Shown here piece after piece: positions 1-11,771 of a stretch of DNA of 64,000 nucleotides. Numbering within the stretch: position 1 is the first letter of the stretch; each line of letters starts with the position of its first letter. Source of the DNA: Ovis canadensis (Eukaryota; Chordata; Mammalia; Artiodactyla; Bovidae); contig NC_091247.1 in the NCBI RefSeq assembly GCF_042477335.2, positions 2,130,501 through 2,194,500 of the forward strand, read 5' to 3'. Both the position numbers and the translations under genes were made by a program. Under the pieces are notes generated by a model that worked only from the letters and a program-made list of their open reading frames with translations, did not search any database and was not told where the DNA came from.

Positions 1-108
1 GCCCACTTCAGTATTCTTGCCTGGAAAATCCCACGGACAGAGGGCCTGCTGGGCCTATAGTCCAGGGCTGGAGCAACTTGAGCGAATCGATAAATAAGTG
101 ATATAGCA
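1..108 (+). mobile_element. Bov-tA SINE 3' part, cut by the window start
   Basis: Contains CACTTCAGTATTCTTGCCTG and AAATCCCACGGACAGAGG, the middle of the Bov-tA consensus. The tRNA-related 5' part lies outside the window. Confidence 0.8.
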
Positions 109-2073
109 TTGGACTGTGACGCAGAGTATAAGATAGACATGCATGAGTCCGTACTGATAGAAAGAACCGACTGGATGAACGGGAGAGGGGAGACAGCGGC
201 CCAAATTGTCTGTGCAGCTCCTACCCCTCCAGTGTGGACGTCTAGCCCTCTGCCACTGGGGTGGAAAGTGCTTTGTGATGTACTTAGAAAAGACATGGCC
301 TCAGGCCACGATGGACAGCATGGAACAGGACGGATGGGAAGAGACGGCTCTCCACCCTGCAGGCTCTTTTCAAAACCCATAATCCCAGACTCGTCACGAG
401 AAAACAGCAGCCCACCCCAGACTGTCTGCAAAACACCTTGCCAGCCGGAGCCTCTCCAAACTGCTGGTCACGAGAAACAGGTGGAGGCTGGAAACCGCCC
501 CCCCGCCCCTGCCGCAGGTGGGAGGAGGCTGACGGCCTCCAGGTGTTCTGAACGAGGACGAGGCCAGCCTATGCCAAGGGTGCCCCCCTGGCTTGTGTGT
601 GGGGGGGTACTTCAAGCTTTGTAAGGCAGGAGGAGGGGTATCTAGGAGAAGGGTCTACACTCTCTGCACCATCAGAACGTCTCTGTAAATCTGACACCAT
701 CCTGAAACGTAAGTAAGCTTATTTTTAAAGAGAACGGGAGTGTGACCTCTGTTTGGCCAGCGGAATCACCGCGGAGCGGAGGCGCTGGACACCACTGGCA
801 GGCGGCAGCCCTGCTCCAGCTCTCAGTCTGTGCCCAGGTGGCATGGCCGTCCTGCCGCCCGGCGGGGCTGGGCTTCTCTCTGCCAGGCTCTGGGGTCACC
901 GCAACCATTCACCGCCCACCCTCCCTGCCCCGCTCTCTGTCCCGCTTATTGACCTGGGGTCCCCACACCCTCACAGCCCCTGTGGACGCCTGGTGTTGCG
1001 TTCGGACCTTGGGCAGGGCTGCCAGCCTGGTTCTGACACCTGCCGACGCACGCGCAGCACTAGCCTCGGCAGCTCCTCTGTGCAGTGGGTCAGCAGTGGC
1101 ACCGGGGCCAGGGCGGCCACGCAGGTTCCGGGGCTGGAGCCGGCAGGTGCTGTCCCGACCAGGCGGTCTGGCCCTGCGTGGAGTGCAGGTCAGAGGGAGC
1201 ACCCCGGCTCCCGGAAGGAGAGGCAGGTGTGAGGGCCTCCCTTCATCTTCTGTCCCCCACACTCACTTTCCACTCTGTCCCGAAGCTTTTAGGAAGACGA
1301 CACCACCCCTCCCGCTGTTTCAGAGAAGGTTCCACTGGGCAGCTGTGCCTGTGCCCCGCAAATGCAGAGACGCGTGGCGCGGGAGGGGAGAGTGTAGAGA
1401 GACCAACAGCTGTTCATCGTGCTGCTCAAGAAAAAGCACGAGCAAGTGTCTTTCAAAGAGAAACCCGCACCCTGGAATTCACTGCAGCAGTGTGAGCAAC
1501 AGCCACACAGACACAGGAGCAAGCTCAACGCTCGTCCACAGACGACGGACGAAGACGGGTAAGGAGTCCCCGGGCAGCCCAGTGTCCAGGGGTCCAGGGT
1601 TTCACGGCCACGGCCTGGGTTCAGTCCCTGGTTGGGGGCCTGAGATCCCACAAGCCACATGGCAGAGAGGAAGATAAAGAGATGTAGTACATATATATGA
1701 CGGACTGTTACTCAGCCATAAAAACAGACGGAAATGATGCTGTTTGCAGCAACGTGGACGGACCTGGGGATCGTCAGACCAAGTGGAGGCAGTCAGACAG
1801 AGGCAGACGTTTCAATGTGATCTCACTGGTATGTGAAATCTAAAATACCACACAAATGAGCTCAATCGATGAGACAGAAAGAGACTCACGGACACTGCAA
1901 GCAGACTGGCTGCCAGGGGCAGGGGAGTGGGGAGGGTGGGCTGGGAGCCCGGGGTCAGAGGGCGCAGACGACTCCTTATAGAGAGGGAAGCCCCCAGGTC
2001 CTGCTGCGCAGCACAGGGGATTGTATACAGCACCCTGTGCTGAACCACAGTGGAAAAGAGTGTGGAAAAAGGT

Positions 2074-2236
2074 GTGCACACACACACGCACGCACACACG
2101 TGGACACACACATGCACACACACTCGCACACACATGCACGCACACACAAACACACGGGCACACGCACACACGCACACACTCGCACACACACATGCACGCA
2201 CACACACGCACACACACGGGCACACGCACACACACG
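2074..2236. repeat. (CA)n microsatellite, interrupted
   Basis: About 160 bases of ACAC with scattered G and T interruptions. Confidence 0.95.
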
Positions 2237-2261
2237 CCGCTGAGTCAGTTTGTTGTAAACT

Positions 2262-2571
2262 GTTCAGCTCAGTTCAGTCGCTCAGTCGGGTCCGATTCTT
2301 TGCGACCCCATGAACCGCAGCACACCAGGCCTCCCTTTCCATCACCAACTCCCGGAGTTCACTCAGCCTCATGTCTGTTGAGTTGGTGATGCCATCGAGC
2401 CATCTCACCCTCTGTCATCTCCTTCTCCTCCCACCGTTAATCTTTCCCAGCATCAGGGTCTTTTCAAATGAGTCAGCTCTTCGCATCAGGTGGCCAAAGT
2501 GTTGGAGTTTCAGCTTCAACATCAGTCCTTACAATGAACACCCAGGACTAATCTCCTTTAGGATGGACTGG
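2262..2571 (-). mobile_element. BovB 3' fragment in the 5' flank
   Basis: Complement of the BovB 3' end, starting AGCTCAGTTCAGTCGCTCAG and truncated after AGGATGGACTGG. It lies inside an L1 3' end, whose tail (AACATTGTAAATCAACTATA and poly-A) resumes just after. Confidence 0.85.
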
Positions 2572-3351
2572 TATAAATTGTTAACACAATATAAACTGTT
2601 GTAACACAACATTGTAAATCAACTATACCTCAATAAAATAAATTTGAAAAAAAAAAAGAAAAGGCGTGATTGGCTACTTGGGCCAGGCTTACAACATCAA
2701 CTTGGAGAGTTTTAAGTCTCTTTCTACAATGAACAGCTTTTACAATTGAAGCAGCCACACATCGAGGGGCCACCTCAGTGATTTCATTTGCTTCTGGGGT
2801 CTCCCCATGGCTGTTTGGCAAGGGTTGTGCACCGAGCCCTGCCTGGCACCCACGCCCGGAGGCTGAGAACTCGCCCGCGCCAAGCCCTGGGGATGTGCAG
2901 GTGGACCGGAACAGCCTCGGTGCCACAGCCCTTGGGAGCAACCCAGGGCCCAGGAAAGGGCTGTGCCCCACAGTGGGGGCCGAGTCCTGCAGTGGGCGGG
3001 CACAGCTGTGTGCAAGAAACACCGGGAGTGAGGCAGGTCGGGCAGACTTCCTGAGGAGGGGCCCCTCCGAGCCTGGAGGTTGGCAGCAGGAGCCGGGGAA
3101 AGCGAGTCAGGGGAGAGGACAAGCGTTCCCAGCAGAGCGAACAGCTCGTGCAAACGCCCTGAGGCGGGCTTGGCCCGCCCGAGGGGCTGGGAGGCAGCCA
3201 GTGTGCCCGGACGAGGTGGGCTGGAGCGAGGCACTGCAGGGCTTCGAGGAGCTGGCAGCGGCAGTGAGGTGGTCCTCCAGGGGCTCAGTGGAAGCCAGAG
3301 GCTGCTGCAATTACACCAGAAAAAGGAGGGACCAGACATCCTGGATAAGGG

Positions 3352-3465
3352 AATGGTGACCCACTCCAGTATCTCGCCTGGAAAATCCCATGGACAGAGG
3401 AGCCTGGTGGGCTACAGTCCATGGGGCCAAAAAGAGTTGGACATGACTGAGAGGCTACAGAACAA
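3352..3465 (+). mobile_element. Bov-tA SINE, 5'-truncated
   Basis: Contains CCCACTCCAGTATCTCGCCT and AGTCCATGGGGCCAAAAAGA, followed by the GACTGAG terminus. Confidence 0.85.
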
Positions 3466-4849
3466 GACATCCCAGAGTGAAAGCTAGGAGGCAGACTCCA
3501 CGGGACTCGGAGGCCGACCGATGTCGGGGGCAGGAATCGAGGGTGGCACCACTCCCTGTTGGGCTGTTTGGGGGAGAGTGGTGTCCCCATGAGCCTGCCC
3601 TTCACCCGCCACCTCCCAGATCCCGCTGCTCAGTCCTAAGCTCGCCCCGCGGGGCCGGGGCCAGGGGCGCCCTGGCCAGGTCCTGCACCTCTATGCACAG
3701 GCACCTCTCTTTACCCTGGCCCCCCGTGATGTCAGCTCTACTCCCACCCCGGCCTCCCACACAAAGAAACCGCGACTCAGGGGGCAGCTGGGATTCAAAC
3801 TCAGATCTGGGCGGCTCTAAAACTCATGCCTGCTCTCCAGGGTTGCACGTGATACTGATCGAGAGCCGATGTCCAGGGAACACCACTCCGAACCCCCTTC
3901 CCTGCCCCAACCTCCTGCCCAGGCAGTATGCGGGGTGTGCACGCACGCACTGGAGAATCACTTCTCTTCTTGTGTAAGGGGATGGTCTGTGAGCTACCCA
4001 ACTTGTTGCTGTTATTTTGGCGGTTACATTTTGGCATTTTGAAGACCGACTTTCTTGAAGGTGAAAGTGGCTCTCTTCCATCCTCCCAAATGTGGAGAGA
4101 ACTCAGAACGCTTTGGTCTCATCCCCTCACCGCCCCCAAACCCCTCTCCTTAGATGACTCAGGATCACATCAGCTTCCAGGGAGAGAGGCCCAAACACCA
4201 CACCTTAGACAAAACTGGGCTTTCCTTCTCTGCTGTGGACACAGAGTCTGGGGAATGCGGTCAGGGCTGAGTGGATGGGGGCGCTCCTGCAGACGGCAGG
4301 ATAAGGGCACTGTGTGCCCCTGCGCAGGGGGAGCACGGCACTCGAGGTCACCCGCCGTCCGCCCTGCGGGCAGTCCACGCTCAGCGGCGGTCACCCACGA
4401 GTTATCAGCTCCCTGGCTCACCGTCGCTCGAAGTGGCCTCCGGCGCTCAGTGTCCTCTCACTGGAGTGTACCCGCGTGGTCTGAGCGAGGCCTGTCATGC
4501 TGAGGGCTCTCGCGTCGGTCTGCACAAGCCTCTGCCCCATGAGCGGCAAGGCATTGCCCGCTGTGCCCTCTGTAGGCGGCTCTCCAGCATCTCCATCACC
4601 ACTGCCAGCAGCCCTGCCCTGTTCCTCTGGAGGTGAGCCTTCCTTCCCACCGGCTGCTGTCTTTTATCTGACTGCTCCCTGCACCCTGCCCTCCTCCTCC
4701 TCCTCCTCACCAAAGCCAGTCTCTCCAGGGCCCCCTGGCTTCCAAAGAGCCAGGCTCCAGACCAGAGGCATCTCCCGTGGGTCGAGTCATCCCTGTCCGT
4801 TTCTGCATCCGCCCCGTCAGCCAGCCATCCAAACAAGGGTCCCCAGTAG

Positions 4850-5563
4850 CTTTCAGATACTCTCACTGTTGAGGTGAGATTCACCATCTTAACCACTTTA
4901 CAGTGAATGTGTGTGTGGGAGCGTGCTTGGTCGCTTCAGCCATGTCCAGCTCTTTGCGATCCTATGGATTGTAGCCCGGCAGGCTTCTGCGTCCCCAGGA
5001 TTCTCCAGGCAAAGATACTGGAGTGGGTCGCCGTGCCCGCTTCCAGAGGATCGTCCCCACCCAGAGCTTGAACCTGGGTCTTCTGGGACTCCCGCACTGC
5101 AGGCTGGTTCTTTACCTCTGAGCCGCCGAGGAAGCCCTACAGTGAATGACCTGTGCCTAACCCAGGTGCCTGTTCGTCATCCCAAAGAACCCCCGACCCA
5201 GTATGCAGTCACTCCCCCGCCCCGTCCCTCCAGCCCATGCGACCCCTAACCTACCTTCTGTCTGTGGATTCACCTACTACGGATATTTCCTATCAATTAA
5301 ATCCTACAGGAAGTGATCTTTTATCTCTGGCCTCCTTCACTTAGCACAACGGCTTCCAAGTTTATCTTTGTTGTAGCGTGTATCAGTACTTGCCTCATTT
5401 TCAGGGCTAAATAACACTCCGCTGCGTGGACAGACCCTGCTTCACTCGTCGCTCGTCACCTGGCGGACACTTGGGGCGCTTCCGCCTTGAGGCTGTTAGG
5501 AATAGTACCCGCGCTGTGCACCGTCTTTGCAAACAGTGACACTTTATTTTCTAAGTTGATTAA
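4850..5563 (-). mobile_element. Old L1 3' region, antisense, interrupted by a SINE
   Basis: TTCACCATCTTAACCACTTT and, beyond the SINE, CTCCTTCACTTAGCACAACG with GGGCTAAATAACACTCCGCTGC resemble the complement of the L1 3' region. Diverged. Confidence 0.6.
4908..5140 (-). mobile_element. Bov-tA SINE
   Basis: Complement of a full-length Bov-tA copy. It starts GTCGCTTCAGCCATGTCCAG and ends in GAGCCGCCGAGGAAGCCC, the tRNA-like head. It interrupts an antisense L1 segment (about 4850-5560). Confidence 0.88.
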
Positions 5564-5564
5564 T

Positions 5565-5735
5565 TACTTTGGCTGCAGTGGACCTTGGCTGCACCTCCAT
5601 CTCCACCGTGCGCGTGGTCTTTAGTCGCGGCATGTGGGGTCTTAGTTCCCTGACCAGGGATCAAACCCACACCTCCTGCAATGGGAGCTGGTTCGCAAGC
5701 GCTGAGCCCCTGGGGAAGGCCCTTTCTTCCTTCCT
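5565..5735 (-). mobile_element. Cetartiodactyl tRNA-derived SINE (CHR-type)
   Basis: Complement of a tRNA-SINE, with GGCATGTGGGGTCTTAGTTC, CCAGGGATCAAACCCACACC and CTGGGGAAGGCCC. Confidence 0.8.
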
Positions 5736-5794
5736 TCCCTTCTCCCCCCTCTTTTCTGAATTTATTTTTATTACTTTTGGGCACGCTGAGTCTT

Positions 5795-6013
5795 CACCGC
5801 TGCTCTGGGGGGCTTCCTCTGGCCGTGGGGAGCGGGGGCTCCTCTTGGTCGTGGTGCTCAGGCCGAGCATGGGCTCCAGAGCTCAGGTTCAGAAGCCACG
5901 GTGCTCAGGCCTAGTTGCCCTGGGCAGGCATGATCTTCCCAGAGCGGGGGTGGAACCCGTGTCCCCTGCCTTGGCAGGTGGACTCTTAACCACGGGGCCA
6001 CTGGGGAAGTCCC
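5795..6013 (-). mobile_element. Cetartiodactyl tRNA-derived SINE (CHR-type)
   Basis: Complement of a longer copy ending in TTAACCACGGGGCCACTGGG and AAGTCCC, the A-box side of the tRNA-like head. Confidence 0.8.
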
Positions 6014-7427
6014 TTTCTTCCCTACTGAAGCACATTTGACACAGTTCGCGTTCTTTCCCTGTGGGTAGGCCGTATTTCCTTGTCATTCCCTGGGCCTCAT
6101 GATTCTTGTTGACAACTGGACCTCTTGAATGTTACAGTGTGGAACTCTGGGAACCACACTCTCCCCGGTCCAGCGGTGTGCTGATGCTACACCTGTGCAA
6201 AGTTGCTGATGTTTGTCCAGTGACTTGTCTGAACCCTGTTGTAAAGCCAGCGTTCTCTGCTTCGTGGTCACTGCAGGGCGTGTTCGACTAGCTTGCTGGT
6301 CAGCTCGTGAGTCAACACAGGCTTCCTCAGTCGCTGAGATGAAGCCACCCTTCCGACTGCTTTCATGCTTGTTTCCAGAGTTCGGACGCAGTGAGTGCTG
6401 ATGGTTTTGCCAGTGTCTGTGGAGTCCGGGGCCCTTGCAGCCCTCGCTTCTGCCATTCCTGCTGGTTTCGCCGCGGCCTGTTGCTTCTCAGCTCTCTTTG
6501 TCTCTGATGCACTTCCAGATTCTCAATGACACATTTAGGTGTGGACTCGCGTGTTCATCCCAGTTGTGACTGGGGCTTCCTGAATCCCTGATTCATTTCT
6601 TCCATCTATTTTGTTGAAGTTTCATCTTTTTTTAAAGTCTTTATCGATCTCGGTACAATATTGCTTCTTTTTTATGTTCTGGTTCTCGCTTCCTGACTGG
6701 GGACCTGCAACCCCCTGCATTGGGAGGGGACGTCTTAACCGCTGTACTGCCCGGGCAGTCCCCAAGTTTCACCTCTTAGACGTTCAAATATCCCTTCACC
6801 CCCTTTCTTAACTCTCTCTGAAGCTCCTTTTGGATGGATGACTTAGTGCCTCCCCCCTCTTTCTTAACCGAGTTTTCCAGTTTCTATAATATTGTCTTTG
6901 CTCCCCTAAGCTTTGTTATGGCTGGGGAACTAATTCTCTCTTCAGCTTTGTCTAAGCTGTTATTTGTCCCTTCCTCCGAGTTTTAAATTTCCAAGTAGGC
7001 TACATTAAAAAAAAAAAAAATTCTATCAGTTTTAGGATTTTTCCCCCCAAACTTCCAGATTTTTTTTGTTAGTCTTTTAAAAATTATCTTACGTCTTTAA
7101 TCATTTCCGACACACTCATTTTATAGCCTTGAGGTTCCGTCTCAGAAGCAGAGGAAATAGAGAGGCGACACAGACAGGGCTGTGGAGTCTCAGGACATCA
7201 AAGCAGAAAGCTTTCCTTTGGGTGTAAATAAAGCCCGGAGGGGGGCTGGCTGCATCATCCTCTAAGCCATCAGAGCCCCAGGGATGCCTGGGCACCTAAA
7301 CTCCCAGCGAGGATTCCAGAAGCCCCAGGGAGTTCTGGAATCCTGGGCAGAACTGCAGCACTGGGCAGGCCAAGCCTCTCTCCCTTGTACCACATAATTG
7401 CTTCTTCAAACAAAACTCAATTTTCAT

Positions 7428-7655
7428 TGTGGTGTGCTAAGTCGCTTCAGTCATGTCCGACTCTTTGCGACCCCATTGACCCTAGCCCTCCAGGCTCCTC
7501 TGTCCATGGGATTCTCCAGGCAAGAATACTGGGGCGGGTTGTCATCTCCTCCTCCAGGGATCTTCCTGACCCAGGGACCGAACCCACGTCTCTTGCTTCC
7601 GTCTGCCGCGTTGGCAGGAAGGTTCCTTACCACTAGCCCCACCTGGGGAGCCCTA
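7428..7655 (-). mobile_element. Bov-tA SINE
   Basis: Complement of full-length Bov-tA: GCTAAGTCGCTTCAGTCATG, TCTCCAGGCAAGAATACTGG and CCACCTGGGGAGCCC. Confidence 0.9.
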
Positions 7656-8403
7656 GCGACGACTGTTTGCCGTAGGGAAAACTGGTCAAGAGGGAAAATA
7701 AAATCACCCACAACTCTAGTTCCCACTAGAGCTGCCGCGAGCCCGCTAGCCCAGCTCCCTGGCTCCCTTGCTGGCTTGATTTGCCTTCGTAGCATCAAGC
7801 GCCACTAGGCACTCCGCGTATACTTACGATACTCTGTGCATCCTTGGGAGCATGTCAGCCCTGAGACAGCCGGCGCTTTGTCTCGTCCCCTCCTGTGTGT
7901 GCGGAGCCAGGAATCGGGAGCGTGGGGCGTGGTTGCCTCACCAGCACCTCGGGGTTGGGGAGGAGGGCGGCGAATGACCAAATGCGCGTGCAGCGCCGAC
8001 TCATGAATGAAAATACCCACTGCGTTTACCCTCACGACAGTCCTACGAGGCAGGTGTTTGCTGACCCATTTCATAGCCGGGCAGACCGAGACTCCTCGCC
8101 CTGACCGACTCTCTGCAGTCACCTTCACGCAGCCAGTGACCTCCCACTGGAGGGTTGGGGGGAAGCGGAAGTGAGAATGCTCACCCAGTGTCACCCCATC
8201 CCGGGGGGCTCTGCGTGCTTTTCTGGAGGACTAGCTGATGGATTTGGGGTGCTTGCCGCTCCCCCCCACACCTCATCCCCCCTACCACGATGCAGGCTCC
8301 TGGAACGTATTTTGAGGGTGGAATGTGAACCCCCACCCCGCTCCTCCTGAGTTCAAACCGTGCTCAGGCTGGTAATGTCACCTCACGGCGCCGCCATTGT
8401 GAG

Positions 8404-8482
8404 GGCTTCCCCACGTGGCTCAGACGGTAAAGAGTCTGTCTGCGATGCCGCAGACCTGGCTGGATCCCAGGAAGATCTGCAT
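8404..8482 (+). mobile_element. Bov-tA SINE head fragment
   Basis: Only the tRNA-like head is present: GGCTTCCCCACGTGGCTCAG, CGGTAAAGAGTCTG and GGATCCCAGGAAGATC. Confidence 0.75.
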
Positions 8483-10433
8483 AATTGTCCCTACTCCTTA
8501 AAACCGCGAGTCAGTGAAGTGACGTATGCGAAGCTCTCGCCCCAGCACCTGGCTCACCCTAAAAGGTCAGCACGGGACTGCGTGAGCAGACACCCTTGCC
8601 CCTGTCCACCATGGCTCAGCCTCTGCTGGGGGAGACAGAGATTCCCTTTCTTTAGCTGTTCTGTGTCCTCCGCAGTCTCTGGGGAAGGACACACCATAAC
8701 TAAACTTTTAAGAGACTTGTGTATTGACTCAACTATAAACCAACAGCGTCGCTGACTGGGGTCTCGACGGGTGTGGTGGGGGAGGACTGCGGCAGGGAGC
8801 CGCTGAGGCCCTGAGTCCTGGGCTGGCCTGAGCAAGGGCTTAGTTAAGGCCAAGTGCAAGCTTTAAGGCCGTGGTTTCAGGTCTGCAGGGCTCCTGTTGG
8901 GCTGACGGGGCAGCTGCCTTAGGTGCTGGGGGTCTGGCTGCCCTGAGTTTCGCAGATGGAGGCTGGAGAGGGGGTCAGAGACGCAGGAAAGGTTGTTCAC
9001 GCAGCCACGAAGAGCTGGATCTCTTGCAGGGCGTGGGGGGCCTGGAGCCCTGCTCTCAGGGAGCTGCCACACGCCCTGAGGGTGCAGACGGTCCAGTATG
9101 CAACCTAAGTGAGGGCCCAGGTCAGGGAGGGGAGCCACAACCGAGGGGACGGGGCCCGCTCGCCCCCCACGTGCTGTTCTCCTTCCGCAGCTGCAGGACC
9201 AGGTCCTATTTTTATCCTCCTTTGACAGACGAGGAAACCCCGGTTGGGGAGATTAAGTGACTGTGTCCCAGGCACACGGAGGCCCAGCTGCTCGTGTCAA
9301 AGCTACGAGAGCCTTGGGAGGGAGAGGACGGAGCCAGCGGAGGTGGGGGTGCTCAGGGCCAGCCTCCCCAAGAAGCCTTGGGGAGGGGACTCTTCACTAG
9401 GCCCGAGGGGTTGTTAGCCCAGGGGCTGAGTCCTCAAATGCGAACATCGGTCACGTGTCTCTTACTGGTTCTGCTTCCTAGAGACTTCTCCAGTCTCAGG
9501 GAAGGCCACTTGGCTGAGCTCAGTTTGCTGTGGGTGAGTGAGCGAGGAGGACCAGTGGACAGGGCAAGGCAGCGTCCATCAGACCCAGGTGCTCAGGGTG
9601 GCCAGGTTCCTACTAGACTCCTGGGAGGGACTCCTCCAGCCAGTGGGAGACCAGAGAATGACTAGGGTCCTGCAGCTTGCCAGCCTGGCTGGTCAGGGAT
9701 GGCCTCTGTGTGTGCGCCATCCAAGTCCCTGCAACGTCTGGACGAGGTGGAGGGGCTCTTTGGCCTTAGGAGGAGTGGGGTGGGATCTTCTTCAGCAGAA
9801 ACGTGGGCCAGGGGGCGGGAAGGCGATGACTAGAACAGAAGCCTGTAAACTGGGGCGCCAAGGGGGGGCTGCAGAAAAGACGCGACAGGGATGGTAGTTC
9901 CAAAGGAGTTCATTGGCAGGTCCTCACCTCCCTTCTCCAACCTTCCCATGCTTTGTAAACCAAAGAGGCTGAGGTCTTCCCCAGCCAGAGCCTTGTCCCC
10001 GTGGGGGGTAAGAAGTCTGGATTTTCCCAGGAAAGGGATGGTTGGGAGGGTGGGGGAAGGTTTTGGCCTCCTCTACAAGCTGTATTTCCCTGGAGCCCAG
10101 GCGTTGGCGTCTCAGCTCTCTGTGCCCCGTGGCCACTTCAGCCCCCAGGGTTTCCTCACCTGTAAGCCGGGCACAGAAGGCCTGTGCTGGGTGGGCGTGG
10201 GGCTGCACGCGCTCAGCGGAGCCAGGGTCCGCTCTAATGTTGACTTTATAAAGATGCCTGCAAACGCAGGCAGCAGCTCTCCTGTTCAACCTGGAACAAA
10301 CCTAGTGACCCCAGGGGCCTGGGAAGGATCCAGTCCACACAAGGAAACTCCACCTTGAGACTGGCAGGATCAGCGGGCACCAAGGAAAACTTGTCATGCT
10401 TTTGACTTTCCATGGGGGTCTACCATATGGAAG

Positions 10434-10612
10434 GGCTTCCCTTGTGGTTCAGCTGGTAAAGAATTCGCCTGCAATGCAGGAGACCCAGGTTTGATCCCTG
10501 GGTTGGGAAGATCCCCCTGGAGAAGGGAATGGCTACCCACTCCAGTATTCTGGCCTGGAGAATCCCATGTCCATGGGGTCACAAAGAGTTTGACACTACT
10601 GAGTGACTTTCA
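10434..10612 (+). mobile_element. Bov-tA SINE, sense member of an inverted pair
   Basis: Full-length copy from GGCTTCCCTTGTGGTTCAGC to GAGTGACTTTCACT. It faces the antisense copy at 10648-10860 across a spacer of about 35 bases, about 330 bases before the BRD3 CpG island. Confidence 0.92.
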
Positions 10613-10647
10613 CTAGTATAGGCAAAGTGTATCCACCGTTATGTTAT

Positions 10648-10860
10648 GAAAGTGAAAGTGAACTTGCTCAGTCCTAACCCACTCTTCAGGACACCATGGA
10701 CTGCAGCCCACCAGGCTCCTCCGTCCATGGGATTTTCCAGGCAAGAATACCGGAGTGGGCTGCCATTTCCTTCTCCAGGGGATCTTCCCGACCCAGAGAT
10801 CGAACCCGGGTCTCCTGCACTGCAGACAGGCGCTTTACCCTCTGAGCCACCAGGGACCCC
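10648..10860 (-). mobile_element. Bov-tA SINE, antisense member of an inverted pair
   Basis: Complement of full-length Bov-tA, from GTGAAAGTGAACTTGCTCAG to GAGCCACCAGGGACCCC. It forms an inverted repeat with the preceding copy. Confidence 0.92.
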
Positions 10861-11339
10861 TACTTTAGGTTAGAGCTAGATAAAAATCGACTTAATGTGT
10901 ACCCAGAAGGAACTGCCACCCCCCAAAAAAGCTCTCAAACGTGTCCGGGAGCTGAGTCTTTCAAACTACAGAAAAGGGCCAGGGCCCACAGGTTTTACCT
11001 TTGGGGCCCACTGCTGGAATCCCAGCCTAGGGACCTTTGATCTCATTCCTGCCTCTCACAGGGAAAGAGGCTGGCGCGGGGGAAGGTCTCCGGGCAGAGC
11101 CGGGAATGTCCCCTGCTCCTCGCTAGCACGAGGGACTTGGCGCCCTCTCCCACGACCAAGAACTCGAGCGCCCAGGCCCCAGCCTGATACCGGGACAGGA
11201 GGCGGGCGGGCGGGCAGGAGGTGGGTAGATGCGGGCGCCGCCGAGCGCGCCTCCTCCCCGGGCGGGGCCGCCCCTGCGCGCGCGCCGACGCCCCGCCCCC
11301 GCCCCCGCGCGCCCCCGCCAGGCTAATTAGGCGCGCGGT

Positions 11340-11352
11340 TTGTTTACAAACA
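11340..11352 (+). promoter_or_regulatory. Forkhead (FOX)-type motif at the upstream edge of the BRD3 island
   Basis: The string TTTGTTTACAAAC contains the forkhead core TGTTTAC. It is an AT-rich spot inside otherwise GC-saturated DNA, so it stands out from the base composition. Function is inferred from motif only. Confidence 0.3.
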
Positions 11353-11689
11353 TGGGCGCCCGGCAGGTGCGCGCCGCCCAGACCGTGCGCGCCCGGGGTT
11401 CCAGGGCGGCCCCACCGACTCGGGGGTCCCCGGGCGAGGGTGGCAGAAACGGGCGGGCGCTGGCCGTCCTCCCGCCTTTTGCGCGCCTCCTCGGGCACCA
11501 GGAAATACGCCCGGAGGCGCGTGTCCCCTGCGCCGGGGCGGGCGCGGGGAGGGCCGCGCCGGGTCTCCGAGTCGCCGCCGGCGCCGCGCCCCGCCCCGCG
11601 CGCCCCTCGGGCCGGGCCCGCTCGCGGCCGGGTCGGCGGGGCGGGCGGCGGGCGGGGGCGCGCGGGGCGGGGCGCGGCGCCGGCGGGGC

Positions 11690-11771
11690 CGGGACATGTA
11701 GTCCGCGCGCCGCGGCCTCCCCTGGGCGGCCCCGGCGCGGGCCCGGCCGCGGACTACGACTCCCGCCAGGC
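11690..11771. promoter_or_regulatory. Inverted pair of ZNF143-like (SBS) motifs
   Basis: On the - strand, 11702 to 11690 reads ACTACATGTCCCG. On the + strand, 11753-11771 reads ACTACGACTCCCGCCAGGC. Both resemble the ZNF143/THAP11 promoter motif ACTACAAYTCCCAG. A 9-bp perfect inverted repeat (TAGTCCGCG at 11699-11707 and CGCGGACTA at 11748-11756) overlaps both. The pair lies in the BRD3 CpG island. Motif similarity is direct; binding is inferred. Confidence 0.4.

Larger units (their letters stand above)
1680..2661 (+). mobile_element. L1 3' end carrying a CA microsatellite and a BovB insertion
   Basis: TTACTCAGCCATAAAAACAG and TTTGCAGCAACGTGGACGGA are hallmarks of the L1 3' end. The tail AACATTGTAAATCAACTATA plus poly-A is at 2608-2661, after the CA tract and BovB fragment. 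Confidence 0.75.
109..11189. other. 5' flank of BRD3, non-repeat remainder
   Basis: Between the listed repeats (109-1679, 2662-4849, 6014-7427, 7656-10433, 10861-11189) I see no exon with a recognisable protein, no promoter-like island and no RNA gene. The 6014-7140 stretch is AT-rich and may be old LINE sequence, with an A13-14 run near 7006. The remaining open frames have no domain signature. Confidence 0.6.

Noticed and set aside
1812-2243. Cys/Val- or His/Thr-repeat frames on both strands
   Set aside because: Translation of the CA microsatellite.
8871-9260. Open frames at 8.8-10.4 kb considered as an upstream gene
   Set aside because: No recognisable domain, no supporting splice-site series and no promoter island nearby.
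10434-10612. tRNA-like A/B boxes in the Bov-tA copies
   Set aside because: These are tRNA-derived heads of SINEs; the cloverleaf is degraded and followed by the SINE body, so they are not tRNA genes.
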